Origin: Deinococcus malanensis
GTDB taxonomy: Bacteria; Deinococcota; Deinococci; Deinococcales; Deinococcaceae
Length of the DNA stretch: 64,000 nucleotides
NCBI RefSeq assembly: GCF_014647655.1
Contig: NZ_BMPP01000007.1
Coordinates: forward strand, 155,305-219,304
Reading direction: 5' to 3'
Part shown: one piece after another, positions 38,013-49,507 of the stretch
How the letters are laid out: each line of letters opens with the position of its first letter
Position numbering within the stretch: the first letter of the stretch is position 1
Made by a program: the position numbers and the translations under genes
The notes under the pieces: generated by a model
What the model was told of the DNA's origin: nothing
Databases searched by the model: none
The model's input: the letters and a program-made list of their open reading frames with translations, nothing else

Positions 38013-38738
38013 ATGTTGCTGTACGGGCGGAATCCGGTGATGGAAGCACTCAGGGACGGGCGGGTGTCTGAAGTGCTGCTGGCACGCGGCGTGGAAGACG
38101 CCTTCGTGCGCGAAATCAAGGCCCTAGCCGAGGGCGTGGGCGGCGTGCGCGTACGCTTCTCGCCGCGCATTGAGCTCGATCAGCTGGCCGGGACCACCCA
38201 GCATCAGGGCATCCTGGCCGATGTCGAGGATCTGGCCTGGGCCAGCGTGGACGACATCCTGGACCGCGCCGAGTCGCGCGGCGAGGACCTGGTGGTGGTC
38301 CTGCTCGACGGCATCACCGATCCGCGCAACTTCGGGGCGATTATCCGCAGCGCCGAGGTGCTGGGTGCGCACGGCGTGGTGGTCGAGGAACGTCGCAGCG
38401 CGCCACTCTCGCCGGTGGTCGCCAAGACTGCCGCCGGGGCCACGAGCTACCTGCCGGTGGCCCAGACCAAGAACCTGCCGCGCCTGATGGACCAGCTCAA
38501 GGCCGACGGAGTCTGGGTGTATGGCGCGGCCGGCGAGGCAGCGCAGGAACTGAGCCGGGTGGATTTCAGTGGCAAGGTGGCGCTGGTCATCGGCGCCGAG
38601 GGCGAGGGGATGCGCCGGCTGGTGCGCGAGAAGTGTGATGCCCTGGTCAGCATTCCGGTGCGCGGCAAGGTGCAGAGTCTGAACGCTTCGGTGGCGGCTG
38701 GCATCCTGCTGTACGAGGCCACCCGGGGCCGGAAGTGA
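38013..38738 (+). CDS. rlmB: 23S rRNA 2'-O-ribose methyltransferase (RlmB/TrmH family)
   Basis: The 241-residue SPOUT methyltransferase has an N-terminal RNA-binding domain (LYGRNPVMEALRDGRV) and the knotted catalytic domain with DPRNFGAIIRSAEVLG, VIGAEGEGMRRL and IPVRGKVQSLNASVAAGILLYE-type motifs (key part SLNASVAAG). RlmB methylates G2251 in the 23S peptidyl-transferase centre; other TrmH members are possible, but the GRNPV start favours RlmB. The next gene overlaps its stop. Confidence 0.92.
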   Translation: MLLYGRNPVMEALRDGRVSEVLLARGVEDAFVREIKALAEGVGGVRVRFSPRIELDQLAGTTQHQGILADVEDLAWASVDDILDRAESRGEDLVVVLLDGITDPRNFGAIIRSAEVLGAHGVVVEERRSAPLSPVVAKTAAGATSYLPVAQTKNLPRLMDQLKADGVWVYGAAGEAAQELSRVDFSGKVALVIGAEGEGMRRLVREKCDALVSIPVRGKVQSLNASVAAGILLYEATRGRK

Positions 38739-39643
38739 ACCCGCCAGACAGCCTGAAGGTACAGACCATCTCCAGCCCGGCCATGACGCTCGACATCCTG
38801 CCGGATGTGGGTGCCAGCGTGCTGAACCTGCGCTCAGCGTCGGGGCGGCCGGTGCTGCGCGCGGTGAACCCAGGCAACGTGCAGAGCAGCAGCCAGTGTG
38901 CCTCGTTTACCCTGCTGCCCTTCAGCAACCGGGTCCGGGACGCCCGCTTCGTGTTCGGGGGCCGCGAGGTTCAGCTGCAGGTGACCACCAAAGATGGGCT
39001 GACCCAGCATGGGGACGTGCGCAACCGGCCCTGGCAGGTGAGCCGGCCTTCGGCAACCGGGCTGGTGTGCGACTTCGACAGCCGCCACTTTGCCAACATC
39101 AACTGGCCCTGGGCCTTCACCGCGCGCGTGGAATACCTGCTGCATGGGCCCCATCTGGACACCAGCGTGACGCTGACGAACGTGGACACCTTACCTATGC
39201 CTGCCGGACTGGGGTTGCATCCTTACTTCACACGCCTGCACGACGGGGTGGACCCGGCCCTTGAACTGCCCGCCGCCCTGATCTATGACACCGATGAACG
39301 TTCGCTGCCCCTGGCAGAAGCACGGCCGGTTCGCGCCAATGAGGATTTTCGCCGCCCGACGCCGCTGGGAGAGCGGCAGCCGGATCAGGTGTATACCGCC
39401 TGGGACGGTGTCGCGCGCCTTGACTGGGGCGCGCGGGCACTGACCATCACGGCGGACAACGTCTACTCGCATGTGGTGCTGTTTGCTGCCCCGGACGGCA
39501 GCCTGGCACTGGAGCCAGTGTCCCACGCGACCGACGCCCTGAATCTGGCCAACCAGGGGGTAGTGGGGGCGGACCTGCGGGTGCTGGCCCCAGGGCAGAG
39601 TCTGGCCGGTGCGGTGCGGTTCACCCTGCAAGGACGCTGGTAG
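38735..39643 (+). CDS. Aldose 1-epimerase family protein
   Basis: The 302-residue protein has the galactose mutarotase fold: SFTLLPFSNRVRDARFVFGG, HGDVRNRPW, GLGLHPYFTRL (with the catalytic-type His) and EPVSHATDALN near the C-terminus with the acidic base. It interconverts alpha and beta sugar anomers. The GTG start at 38735 overlaps the rlmB stop (GTGA), so the genes are translationally coupled although their roles are unrelated. Confidence 0.9.
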   Translation: MNPPDSLKVQTISSPAMTLDILPDVGASVLNLRSASGRPVLRAVNPGNVQSSSQCASFTLLPFSNRVRDARFVFGGREVQLQVTTKDGLTQHGDVRNRPWQVSRPSATGLVCDFDSRHFANINWPWAFTARVEYLLHGPHLDTSVTLTNVDTLPMPAGLGLHPYFTRLHDGVDPALELPAALIYDTDERSLPLAEARPVRANEDFRRPTPLGERQPDQVYTAWDGVARLDWGARALTITADNVYSHVVLFAAPDGSLALEPVSHATDALNLANQGVVGADLRVLAPGQSLAGAVRFTLQGRW

Positions 39644-39660
39644 GCATCCGCGGCGGCGCT

Positions 39661-39876
39661 TCAGGCCACGGTGGCCAGCAGCACGCCGGAGCGGTCACGC
39701 AATTCGAAGCCCGGACGGTCACGACCGGCCAGCCAGTGCAGCGCGTCAAGCAGGTCATTGGTCTCGCGCAGCACTTCCGGCTGCGGCCCAGCGGTCCAGA
39801 TCAGGCGATAAGTGGACGGCGCGGCCGGCGGGGTCCAGCGTTCGCCGGCATCTTCCTTGACGAAAGCACGTGACAT
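39661..39876 (-). CDS. Small protein of unknown function (71 aa)
   Basis: A 71-residue protein (MSRAFVKEDAGERWTPPAAP...) without known domains. It is hydrophilic at both ends, with a short predicted strand-helix-strand core (YRLIWTAG, LLDALHWLAG, FELRDRSGVLLATV). Coding is supported mainly by the GC pattern and by lack of an alternative on the other strand. It converges on the aldose epimerase gene and lies downstream of the HtrA-like gene on the same strand. Confidence 0.6.
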   Translation of the reverse strand: MSRAFVKEDAGERWTPPAAPSTYRLIWTAGPQPEVLRETNDLLDALHWLAGRDRPGFELRDRSGVLLATVA

Positions 39877-39949
39877 GCGTCCAGTGTGGGCTCAGCGCGT
39901 GAAGCGGGCATGGGCGCGGGCTCAGCAGACCTTGGGAGGTCCAGCTGTG

Positions 39950-41041
39950 CTATTCGCGCAGGTCCGGCACGCTGGACCGGGCCACCAGAGTGACCTCGAC
40001 CTGGGCGCTCTGACCGGCGCGAACATAGCCCAGAGTCACCCGCTCACCCACCTGGGCCTCGCGGATGGCGCGGATGACCGCGTCGGCATTCGGGGTGGCC
40101 TGTCCGTTGACGGTCGTGATGATGTCGCCCAGCTTACTCAGGTTGCCGTCGCCATCGAGCTCACTGCCGCGCAGCCCGGCGCGTGCGGCCGGACTGTTGC
40201 GCGCCACGCGGCCCACCACCGCGCCCGGGGGATCGGTCATACCGCTGTGGACCATGTCGAAGATCAGCCCGGCCACGCCGACATCCCGCCTCTCGCCCCG
40301 GCGCAGGGCCTCGATCAGCTGATTGCCTTCCACCACCGGAACGGCGTAACTGCGCCGGGTCAGACCGCTGTCGTCGATGCGGATGTAGCTGATCACGCCG
40401 ATGGCCTGTCCATTGCCGTCGATGACGGGGCCGCCGCTGTCGCCCGGGGCCAGCGGGGCGTCCATTTCCAGGGTGCCCTGCGGAAAATCCGCACGTCCGG
40501 CTTCCACGTTCAGGCCCAGCAGCTGGCCCCGGCGCGGCTGCAGAAAGTCCCCACCGCTGTTGCCGATGCCCAGCACCGTCTCCCCGACCCGTGGCGGCCG
40601 GGTGGCCAGCTTCAGGTGGGAAAAGGGCCCTTTTCCCTGCACGGTCAGCAGGGCCACGTCCGCCTGTTCGTCAAAGGCGGTGACCCGGGCGCGGTAGGTC
40701 CGGCCCGACAGGGTCGTCACCTGGAACAGGCTTCCGCCTGAAACCACGTGGTACGCGGTAAGAAGCTGGCCGTCATCGCTGATAAAAAATCCGGTGCCGA
40801 TGCCGCCTTCCTGGGTCGTCAGGTCAAGGCTTTCGACCCGCACGGTGGCGGGGCGCGCCTGACGGAAGACCGTACGGGTGGTTTCCGGCAGGGTGCCCGG
40901 CAGCTCGGCACTTGGCGCTGCGGTTTCAGTCTGCGCTGGCCGGTCGCCCGGGACCGGCCTCAAGGGCGACCGCTGCTCGGGCAGCAGGTAGGCTCCCAGG
41001 GCCAGGATCAGAAGGACAGGAAGCCAGGGCGAGGCACGCAC
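39950..41041 (-). CDS. HtrA/DegP-like S1C serine protease with PDZ domain
   Basis: The 363-residue envelope protease has an N-terminal membrane anchor or signal segment (about 5-21), a proline-rich linker, a trypsin-like domain with the triad H98 (TAYHVV), D128 (QADVALL) and S202 (PGDSGGPV), and one C-terminal PDZ domain (about 265-350) with a LGDIITTVNGQ loop. It degrades or holds misfolded envelope proteins. The start is GTG 41041, with TAGACT six bases before it and no Shine-Dalgarno, the leaderless pattern. Confidence 0.94.
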   Translation of the reverse strand: MRASPWLPVLLILALGAYLLPEQRSPLRPVPGDRPAQTETAAPSAELPGTLPETTRTVFRQARPATVRVESLDLTTQEGGIGTGFFISDDGQLLTAYHVVSGGSLFQVTTLSGRTYRARVTAFDEQADVALLTVQGKGPFSHLKLATRPPRVGETVLGIGNSGGDFLQPRRGQLLGLNVEAGRADFPQGTLEMDAPLAPGDSGGPVIDGNGQAIGVISYIRIDDSGLTRRSYAVPVVEGNQLIEALRRGERRDVGVAGLIFDMVHSGMTDPPGAVVGRVARNSPAARAGLRGSELDGDGNLSKLGDIITTVNGQATPNADAVIRAIREAQVGERVTLGYVRAGQSAQVEVTLVARSSVPDLRE

Positions 41042-41047
41042 CCCGGC

Positions 41048-41053
41048 AGTCTA
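41048..41053 (-). promoter_or_regulatory. -10 box of the leaderless HtrA-like gene
   Basis: TAGACT on the minus strand is six bases before the GTG start. Confidence 0.5.
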
Positions 41054-41120
41054 AAGCGCAGCCGGGTCTTTAACGGTGGTGATGGCACCAGCACCCAGCC
41101 CTGCTCTGCTGCATGTGGTC

Positions 41121-41126
41121 TACCTT
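41121..41126 (+). promoter_or_regulatory. -10 box of the EVE-domain gene
   Basis: TACCTT is six bases before the ATG at 41133. AAGGA is also present between them, so a leaderless or a very short leader message is possible. Confidence 0.4.
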
Positions 41127-41132
41127 AAGGAC

Positions 41133-41618
41133 ATGCGGTTTTGGTTGATCAAGTCCGAGCCGGACGTGTTCGGGTTTGCCGAGCTCATGCGCCGGGCCCG
41201 GGAGCCCTGGAACGGCGTGCGCAACTATCAGGCGCGCAATTTCCTACGGGACATGCGTGAAGGGGACCTGTGCCTCTTCTACCATTCCAACGCCAGGCCG
41301 CCCGGTGTGGCAGGGATCGCGCGCGTATGCCGCTCCGCCTATCCGGACGACCTGCAGTTCGATCCTGCCAGCCCCTACTTCGACCCGAAGTCCGACCCCT
41401 CCCAGCCACGCTGGAGCATGGTGGATGTCGAACCGCTGGTGGCCTTTCCGGCCCTGGTCGCGTTGGAGACCCTGCGGCGTCTGCCGGACTGGGCCGACTC
41501 TCCCCTGACCCGCAAAGGCGCGCGCCTGAGCGTGCTGCCCGTCACCGGCGAGCAGTTCTGGGCCGTCCTGGACGCCGCCGGCTTGAGCCTGGAGGACCTG
41601 AACGGCATTCCGGCATGA
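41133..41618 (+). CDS. EVE domain-containing protein
   Basis: The 161-residue protein is a single EVE (PUA-like) domain: FWLIKSEPDVFGFAEL at the start, WNGVRNYQARNFLRDM, GDLCLFYHSN and RWSMVDVEP, all typical. EVE domains bind modified bases in RNA or DNA; single-domain members are widely conserved with uncertain roles. The next gene, a GNAT acetyltransferase, overlaps its stop (ATGA). Confidence 0.93.
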   Translation: MRFWLIKSEPDVFGFAELMRRAREPWNGVRNYQARNFLRDMREGDLCLFYHSNARPPGVAGIARVCRSAYPDDLQFDPASPYFDPKSDPSQPRWSMVDVEPLVAFPALVALETLRRLPDWADSPLTRKGARLSVLPVTGEQFWAVLDAAGLSLEDLNGIPA

Positions 41619-42139
41619 CTGGAACAGCCGTGCGGGTGACCTTTGAGCCACTGCGCCCGCAGCACCTGCAACTGCTGACCCGCTGGCTGCAGGCACCCCA
41701 TGTGCGGGCCTTCTGGGATGATGGCGAGCGCGACGAGGGCGCCGTTCAGAGCCACTATTTCGAGGACCGGGACAGGGTGCCTGGGTTCATTTTTTCTGAA
41801 GGCGGTTCACCGGCCGGGTTTCTGCAGTGCGAGCATCTGACGCCGGAGCACGGGTTCTGGCCGTATGCCACGCCGGACGGGGAAACCTGGGCCGTGGACC
41901 TGCTGATCGGGGAAGAAGAGCTGATGGGCCGGGGTCTGGGACCCCGCGTGATCTGCGCTTTTCTGGCCCGGCTGGCTGCCCGGCCACCAGGCTGGCAGCG
42001 CATCCTGATTGACCCGGATGTTCGCAATGTGCGCGCCATCCGGGCCTATACCAAGGCAGAATTCGTGCCGGTGGCCCTTTTAGGCAGTCTGCAGTTGATG
42101 GCCCTGGACCGGGCCCCTTCCTTTCCCACAGCTGTTTGA
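41615..42139 (+). CDS. GNAT family N-acetyltransferase (AAC(6')-like)
   Basis: The 174-residue protein has the GNAT fold: an N-terminal FEPLRPQHLQLLTRWLQAPHV typical of AAC(6') or RimJ-like members, GEETWAVDLLIG-type strand before the acetyl-CoA loop GRGLGPRVICAFL (R-x-x-G-x-G/A pattern) and a C-terminal IDPDVRNVRAIRAYTKAEF. The HVRAFWDD start resembles aminoglycoside 6'-acetyltransferases and siderophore acyltransferases. The substrate is not known. It is translationally coupled to the EVE gene. Confidence 0.88.
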   Translation: MTGTAVRVTFEPLRPQHLQLLTRWLQAPHVRAFWDDGERDEGAVQSHYFEDRDRVPGFIFSEGGSPAGFLQCEHLTPEHGFWPYATPDGETWAVDLLIGEEELMGRGLGPRVICAFLARLAARPPGWQRILIDPDVRNVRAIRAYTKAEFVPVALLGSLQLMALDRAPSFPTAV

Positions 42140-42200
42140 GAAGAACCTCACTGCGCAGCTGATGGCTGTCACATTAACGTCAGCTAAAGGAAGTGAAACT

Positions 42201-42317
42201 ATGGTTATGGAACTTCTCCTGGCTGGACTGACCATTCTGGGGTCCCTGGTACTGGCGTCCTTGCAGCACAGACCGCGGCAGAACCGCGTATCTCTGCGCA
42301 CCTTTCGCAAAGACTGA
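42201..42317 (+). CDS. Probable 38-residue single-span membrane protein
   Basis: ATG 42201 is preceded by AAAGGAAG with seven bases of spacing and opens a 38-codon frame ending at TGA 42315-42317. The product has one hydrophobic helix of about 18 residues (MELLLAGLTILGSLVLAS) and a basic C-terminal tail (HRPRQNRVSLRTFRKD). This is the build of small membrane regulators. It lies in the 377-base gap 42140-42516 and has no overlapping gene on the other strand that I can support. Confidence 0.55.
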   Translation: MVMELLLAGLTILGSLVLASLQHRPRQNRVSLRTFRKD

Positions 42318-42503
42318 GCACGGCTGAAGGGCCAGGCTTTCTTTGAGATTGGAGGTCATCGTGGCTGGGGCATGCTCCAACCATGAGGACCTTTGCCATG
42401 CTGCGCTCATAAAGGCGTCCTAAGGGATGGCCCGTCATTTGAAGACTCGTCCGTCTTCAGATGTGCGGCTTTCTCTGCAGGGTGCGGCATAGTTCCCGGC
42501 CCC

Positions 42504-42509
42504 TATACT
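42504..42509 (+). promoter_or_regulatory. -10 box before the acyltransferase gene
   Basis: TATACT ends seven bases before the ATG at 42517; CGGAG lies between and might also act as a short ribosome site. Confidence 0.5.
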
Positions 42510-42516
42510 CCCGGAG

Positions 42517-43122
42517 ATGTCCGACACCTGGCCCAATCGTCCCCATACCCTTGGGTCACGCCTGACTGTGCGGGCGCTGCGCCTGGCAGGTTGGACGCCG
42601 GTGCTGGTCGCGCCGCCCACGCCGAAAGTGGTGGCCTGCGTGGCGCCTCACACCAGTAACCATGACTTCCTGCTGGGAGTCATGTGGAAGTGGGCCACCC
42701 GGAGTCCGGTGCATTTCGTGGCGAAGCACAGCCTGTTCGTGTTTCCGGTGGGAATCTTCATGCGCGCGGTGGGTGGCATTGCCATCGACCGGCGCCGCGC
42801 CGGGGGAAACTTCGTCGATGCGGTGGTCGAGCGCATCCACCGCGACCCGGAGATCATGCTGACGGTCGCGCCTGAAGGCACCCGGTCGCGCACCGAATAC
42901 TGGAAGACCGGGTTTTACTACATGGCGCTGGGCGCCGGCGTGCCCATCGCCGTGACGGTTTTCGACTGGGGACGCCGGCAGGTGGGCATCATCGGTTATG
43001 TGCAGCCTACCGGAGACATTGAGGCCGACTTCGCGCAGATCCGGCAGCTGATGCAGGGCGTGCACGGTCACACCCCGGCCGACGCTGGACCTGTCCGGCC
43101 GCGCCCTGGCCCGGCGCCCTGA
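42517..43122 (+). CDS. 1-acyl-sn-glycerol-3-phosphate acyltransferase-like protein
   Basis: The 201-residue membrane-associated protein has the PlsC motifs: H45-x4-D50 in APHTSNHDFLL and VAPEGTRSR for the phosphate-binding site. PlsC-like enzymes add the second acyl chain to lysophosphatidic acid. The NHDF form of motif 1 and short length suit a PlsC-like member; a lyso-ornithine or other acyl acceptor is possible. The C-terminal 20 residues are proline-rich and poorly conserved. Confidence 0.88.
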   Translation: MSDTWPNRPHTLGSRLTVRALRLAGWTPVLVAPPTPKVVACVAPHTSNHDFLLGVMWKWATRSPVHFVAKHSLFVFPVGIFMRAVGGIAIDRRRAGGNFVDAVVERIHRDPEIMLTVAPEGTRSRTEYWKTGFYYMALGAGVPIAVTVFDWGRRQVGIIGYVQPTGDIEADFAQIRQLMQGVHGHTPADAGPVRPRPGPAP

Positions 43123-43202
43123 GATCACCCCCCTGACGTTGTAACCACGCTGTAACGCGCAGGCTCTATCCTTCTTCCGTACCACAACACGAAGGGAGGA
43201 AG

Positions 43203-43235
43203 ATGCTGACAGACGCATCCTGCCGCCGCCTATGA
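43203..43235 (+). CDS. Possible 10-codon leader ORF coupled to livG
   Basis: GGGAGGA precedes the ATG at 43203, which encodes MLTDASCRRL and stops at TGA 43233-43235. That stop overlaps the livG ATG as ATGA, and livG itself has no ribosome binding site. The spacing from the Shine-Dalgarno to ATG is short (about three bases). Either livG depends on reinitiation after this leader, or another mechanism is used. Confidence 0.4.
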   Translation: MLTDASCRRL

Positions 43236-44032
43236 CGGCGACCAGCCATATTCAGGAGGGCACCCCGGCACCTGGGGCGCACGCGGGCGTGGCGCTCGAG
43301 GCCAGGAATCTGGTCAAGGATTTCCGGGGCTTCAAGGCCACCAACGACGTGAGCCTGCAGATTCGGGAAGGTGAGATCCACGCCATCATCGGCCCGAACG
43401 GCGCCGGCAAAACCACCCTCTTTAACCTGCTCTCCGGGTTTCTGAGCCCCACGTCCGGAGAGGTTCATCTGTTTGGGGAGCGGGTGGATCACCTCCGGCC
43501 GTTCGAGATTGTCCGCCGGGGCCTGTCCCGCTCCTTTCAGATCAGCAGTGTCTTTCCGTCTATGACGGTGCGGCAAAACGTGCTGGTGGCCCTGCAGTCG
43601 CCTACTACCCTGCCGCATCAGTTCTGGACCCCGGTCTCACGGCTCGAATCGCTGGGCGCACAGGCGGACCAGATTCTGGAGGACGTGGGGCTGGGTGCTT
43701 TCCACAGCCGCCTGGCGGCTGACCTGTCGCACGGCGAGAAACGGCAGCTGGAGATCGGCATCTCGCTGACCCAGCACCCCAGGGTCCTGCTACTGGACGA
43801 ACCGACCTCCGGCATGGGCGGCGAAGGTGTGGCGCGCGTGATCGCCCTGGTGCGTCAGGTTGCGCGCGGCCGGACGGTGGTGCTGGTCGAGCACAACATG
43901 AGCGTGGTAGCGGAGCTGGCCAACCGCATCACGGTGCTGCAGTACGGGGCGGTGCTGGCCAGTGGTCAGTACGACGAGGTCCGGCGCGACCCACGCGTCA
44001 TCGAGGCCTACCTGGGCGAGGAGACGCACTGA
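43232..44032 (+). CDS. livG: Branched-chain amino acid ABC transporter ATP-binding protein LivG
   Basis: LivG is one of the two ATPases of the branched-chain amino acid importer. The 266-residue protein has the Walker A IIGPNGAGKTTLFN, the signature LSHGEKRQLEIG (with LSHGE instead of the usual LSGGQ) and the Walker B LLLDEPTSGMGGEG, and the C-terminal LivG-type VIEAYLG. It is the first gene of livG-F-J-H-M. The ATG lacks a direct Shine-Dalgarno and overlaps the small upstream ORF. Confidence 0.95.
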   Translation: MTATSHIQEGTPAPGAHAGVALEARNLVKDFRGFKATNDVSLQIREGEIHAIIGPNGAGKTTLFNLLSGFLSPTSGEVHLFGERVDHLRPFEIVRRGLSRSFQISSVFPSMTVRQNVLVALQSPTTLPHQFWTPVSRLESLGAQADQILEDVGLGAFHSRLAADLSHGEKRQLEIGISLTQHPRVLLLDEPTSGMGGEGVARVIALVRQVARGRTVVLVEHNMSVVAELANRITVLQYGAVLASGQYDEVRRDPRVIEAYLGEETH

Positions 44033-44033
44033 G

Positions 44034-44777
<744 letters not shown>

Positions 44778-44799
44778 CCCCCTTTCCCGGAGGAAACCC

Positions 44800-46020
<1,221 letters not shown>

Positions 46021-46035
46021 ACATGGTCTGAGTTT

Positions 46036-46070
46036 CCGGGCTGGGGATGGCACGTCCGTCTCCGGCCCGG
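46036..46070 (+). promoter_or_regulatory. Intergenic hairpin between livJ and livH
   Basis: CCGGGC (46036-46041) pairs with GCCCGG (46065-46070) and the stem continues through GGGGA/TCTCC. It is 15 bases after the livJ stop and may raise the share of binding-protein message. Confidence 0.5.
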
Positions 46071-46096
46071 GACACCCGACTTCTGGAAACCACTGA

Positions 46097-47940
<1,844 letters not shown>

Positions 47941-48065
47941 ACCGGACTCAGACAGGTCGCGCCGCATGGACCGGGCACGGCCTGTTCTCTTATGGGCAGG
48001 GAGGCTGAAGTGACAAGCATAAGAAGGCCTGCTGCGTGCTGTTGAGATCTGGAGAATAGTCAGTC

Positions 48066-48114
48066 TGCTGGCCCCCGCTGGTAATGGAAACAGCGGGGGC
48101 CAGCATCAGTTTTG
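48066..48114 (+). terminator. Terminator of the liv operon
   Basis: A 15-bp perfect stem (48066-48080 with 48091-48105) with a ten-base loop is followed by TCAGTTTTG. It is between livM and the convergent nrdR. Confidence 0.8.
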
Positions 48115-48178
48115 AGCCAACGGCGTGGAGGCAGCCCTTCGCCTTGCCCTTCCGTTTGACCTGGGCCGGGAGCGGCTC

Positions 48179-48625
48179 CTAGCCCTGATCCTTCAGTCCG
48201 CGGATCTCCTCGATAAAACGCTCCAGACTGTCGAAGTCGCGGTAGACGCTCGCGAACCGGATGTAGGCGACGTCGTCAAGCGGCCGCAGAAAGGTCATGG
48301 CCCGTTTGCCGATCTCCTCGCTGTGGATCTCGCTGGCCTGCACGTCGTCCTCGAACCCGTAGGCAAAAGCGCGCAGGGCTGCTGCGTCCACCGGGCGCTT
48401 CTCGGTGGCTAAGGTCAGGCCTCGCAGCAGCTTGTCAGGGTTGAAGGCCTCGCGCGGGCCGCTGCGTTTGACCACCATCAGCGGCTCGAGCTGAGCACGT
48501 TCATAGGTGGTAAAGCGACGTGCGCAGTTCAGGCACTCGCGCCGGCGGCGGATGCTGGCTCCGTCGTCGCTGGGCCGCGAGTTCACGACCTTGCTGTCGG
48601 GCGCTGAGCAGTACGGACACTTCAC
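48179..48625 (-). CDS. nrdR: Transcriptional repressor NrdR
   Basis: NrdR senses nucleotides through an ATP-cone domain and represses ribonucleotide reductase genes. The 148-residue protein has the zinc ribbon C3, C6, C31, C34 and the ATP-cone (about 48-138: VVKRSGPREAFNPDKLLRGL). The start overlaps the end of the upstream SDR-fold gene (ATGA), so the two are translationally coupled. A likely target, nrdJ, is about 7 kb away in this window. Confidence 0.96.
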   Translation of the reverse strand: MKCPYCSAPDSKVVNSRPSDDGASIRRRRECLNCARRFTTYERAQLEPLMVVKRSGPREAFNPDKLLRGLTLATEKRPVDAAALRAFAYGFEDDVQASEIHSEEIGKRAMTFLRPLDDVAYIRFASVYRDFDSLERFIEEIRGLKDQG

Positions 48626-49332
48626 AGCAGCTGGGGGTCTGTGACCCGGAGTTTCGGGGCTGGGGGCAGCGGAACCTCGATCACGTTGCCGCGCAGGTGG
48701 TTCATGACCGGCAGGGCCAGGCTCAGGACGGTCTGGCCGACCGGCGCATCGAGCAGTTCATCCCCACTGCTGGCCCGCGAGGGCAGCAGCAGGTTGACCC
48801 GCAGGTCCTCGGCGTAGGCTTCGGTGACCAGACCCCTCAGGGCTCCGCGCTGTGGGTGCACCTGCAGGCCGTGATCGTCGAGGTGAGGACCAATCAGGGT
48901 CAGCCAGGTCCCCGGCAGGCGGCGGCGCAGGATCTGGGCCACGGCCACGCTGCTTTTGACGTTGCAGTTGAACAGGTCCATCCACTCGTTCTCGCTGAGC
49001 GACGTAAAGTTGGTCTGAGACCGTTTGTCCGCCACGTGGACGACCCCCGCCAGCGCCCCGAAGATTTCCAGGATTCGCGTCTGGGCACTCAGCCAGTCCA
49101 GGGGCACGGTCACATCGGCCTTGATCGGCACCGCGATGCCGCCGGCCAGTTCCAGCTGACTGGCGACCGCAGCGAGCGTTTCACTGTTGTTGCCGGTCAG
49201 GATCACGCTGGCTCCAGCATGGGCCAGGGTCGAGGCCACCAGCCGGCCATAGCCCTGGTCAGCGCCAGTCACGGCAATGACCTGCCCCGCGAGGGCCTGC
49301 GGGGCAAGAACGGGTCGGCGCTCGGTGGTCAT
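48622..49332 (-). CDS. SDR-fold protein without the catalytic Tyr-x3-Lys, coupled to nrdR
   Basis: The 236-residue protein starts at ATG 49332 (TATGCT nine bases upstream). It has the NAD(P)-binding motif VTGADQGYGRLVASTL and a Rossmann fold, but the segment where S and Y-x3-K should be reads LIGPHLDDHGLQVHPQRGA, without Tyr or Lys. It is therefore probably not a normal dehydrogenase; it may bind nucleotide as a sensor or scaffold. The four-base overlap with nrdR is a tight link worth noting. The open frame extends upstream to 49584 without coding support. Confidence 0.82.
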   Translation of the reverse strand: MTTERRPVLAPQALAGQVIAVTGADQGYGRLVASTLAHAGASVILTGNNSETLAAVASQLELAGGIAVPIKADVTVPLDWLSAQTRILEIFGALAGVVHVADKRSQTNFTSLSENEWMDLFNCNVKSSVAVAQILRRRLPGTWLTLIGPHLDDHGLQVHPQRGALRGLVTEAYAEDLRVNLLLPSRASSGDELLDAPVGQTVLSLALPVMNHLRGNVIEVPLPPAPKLRVTDPQLL

Positions 49333-49385
49333 ACGCCCCTTAGCATAGCGCCCCTGCCCCGGGCGGGCGTCCCTGTAAGCAGTTT

Positions 49386-49420
49386 CGGGCTGACTCCTGA
49401 ACCACTCAGGAGTCAGCCCG
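49386..49420. repeat. 15-bp perfect inverted repeat (first of three hairpins)
   Basis: Arms 49386-49400 and 49406-49420 pair perfectly around ACCAC. Two smaller hairpins follow at 49427-49443 and 49468-49484. Together they fill the gap between the zinc-ribbon gene and the SDR-nrdR pair. No T-run follows on either strand. Confidence 0.6.
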
Positions 49421-49507
49421 GCCGAAGGAACGACACACGTTCCGGAGGAGAAGGGCACCAACCACTGCTCAATCCTGGATTGAGTACGAAACAAATCGGC
49501 ATGTGGG

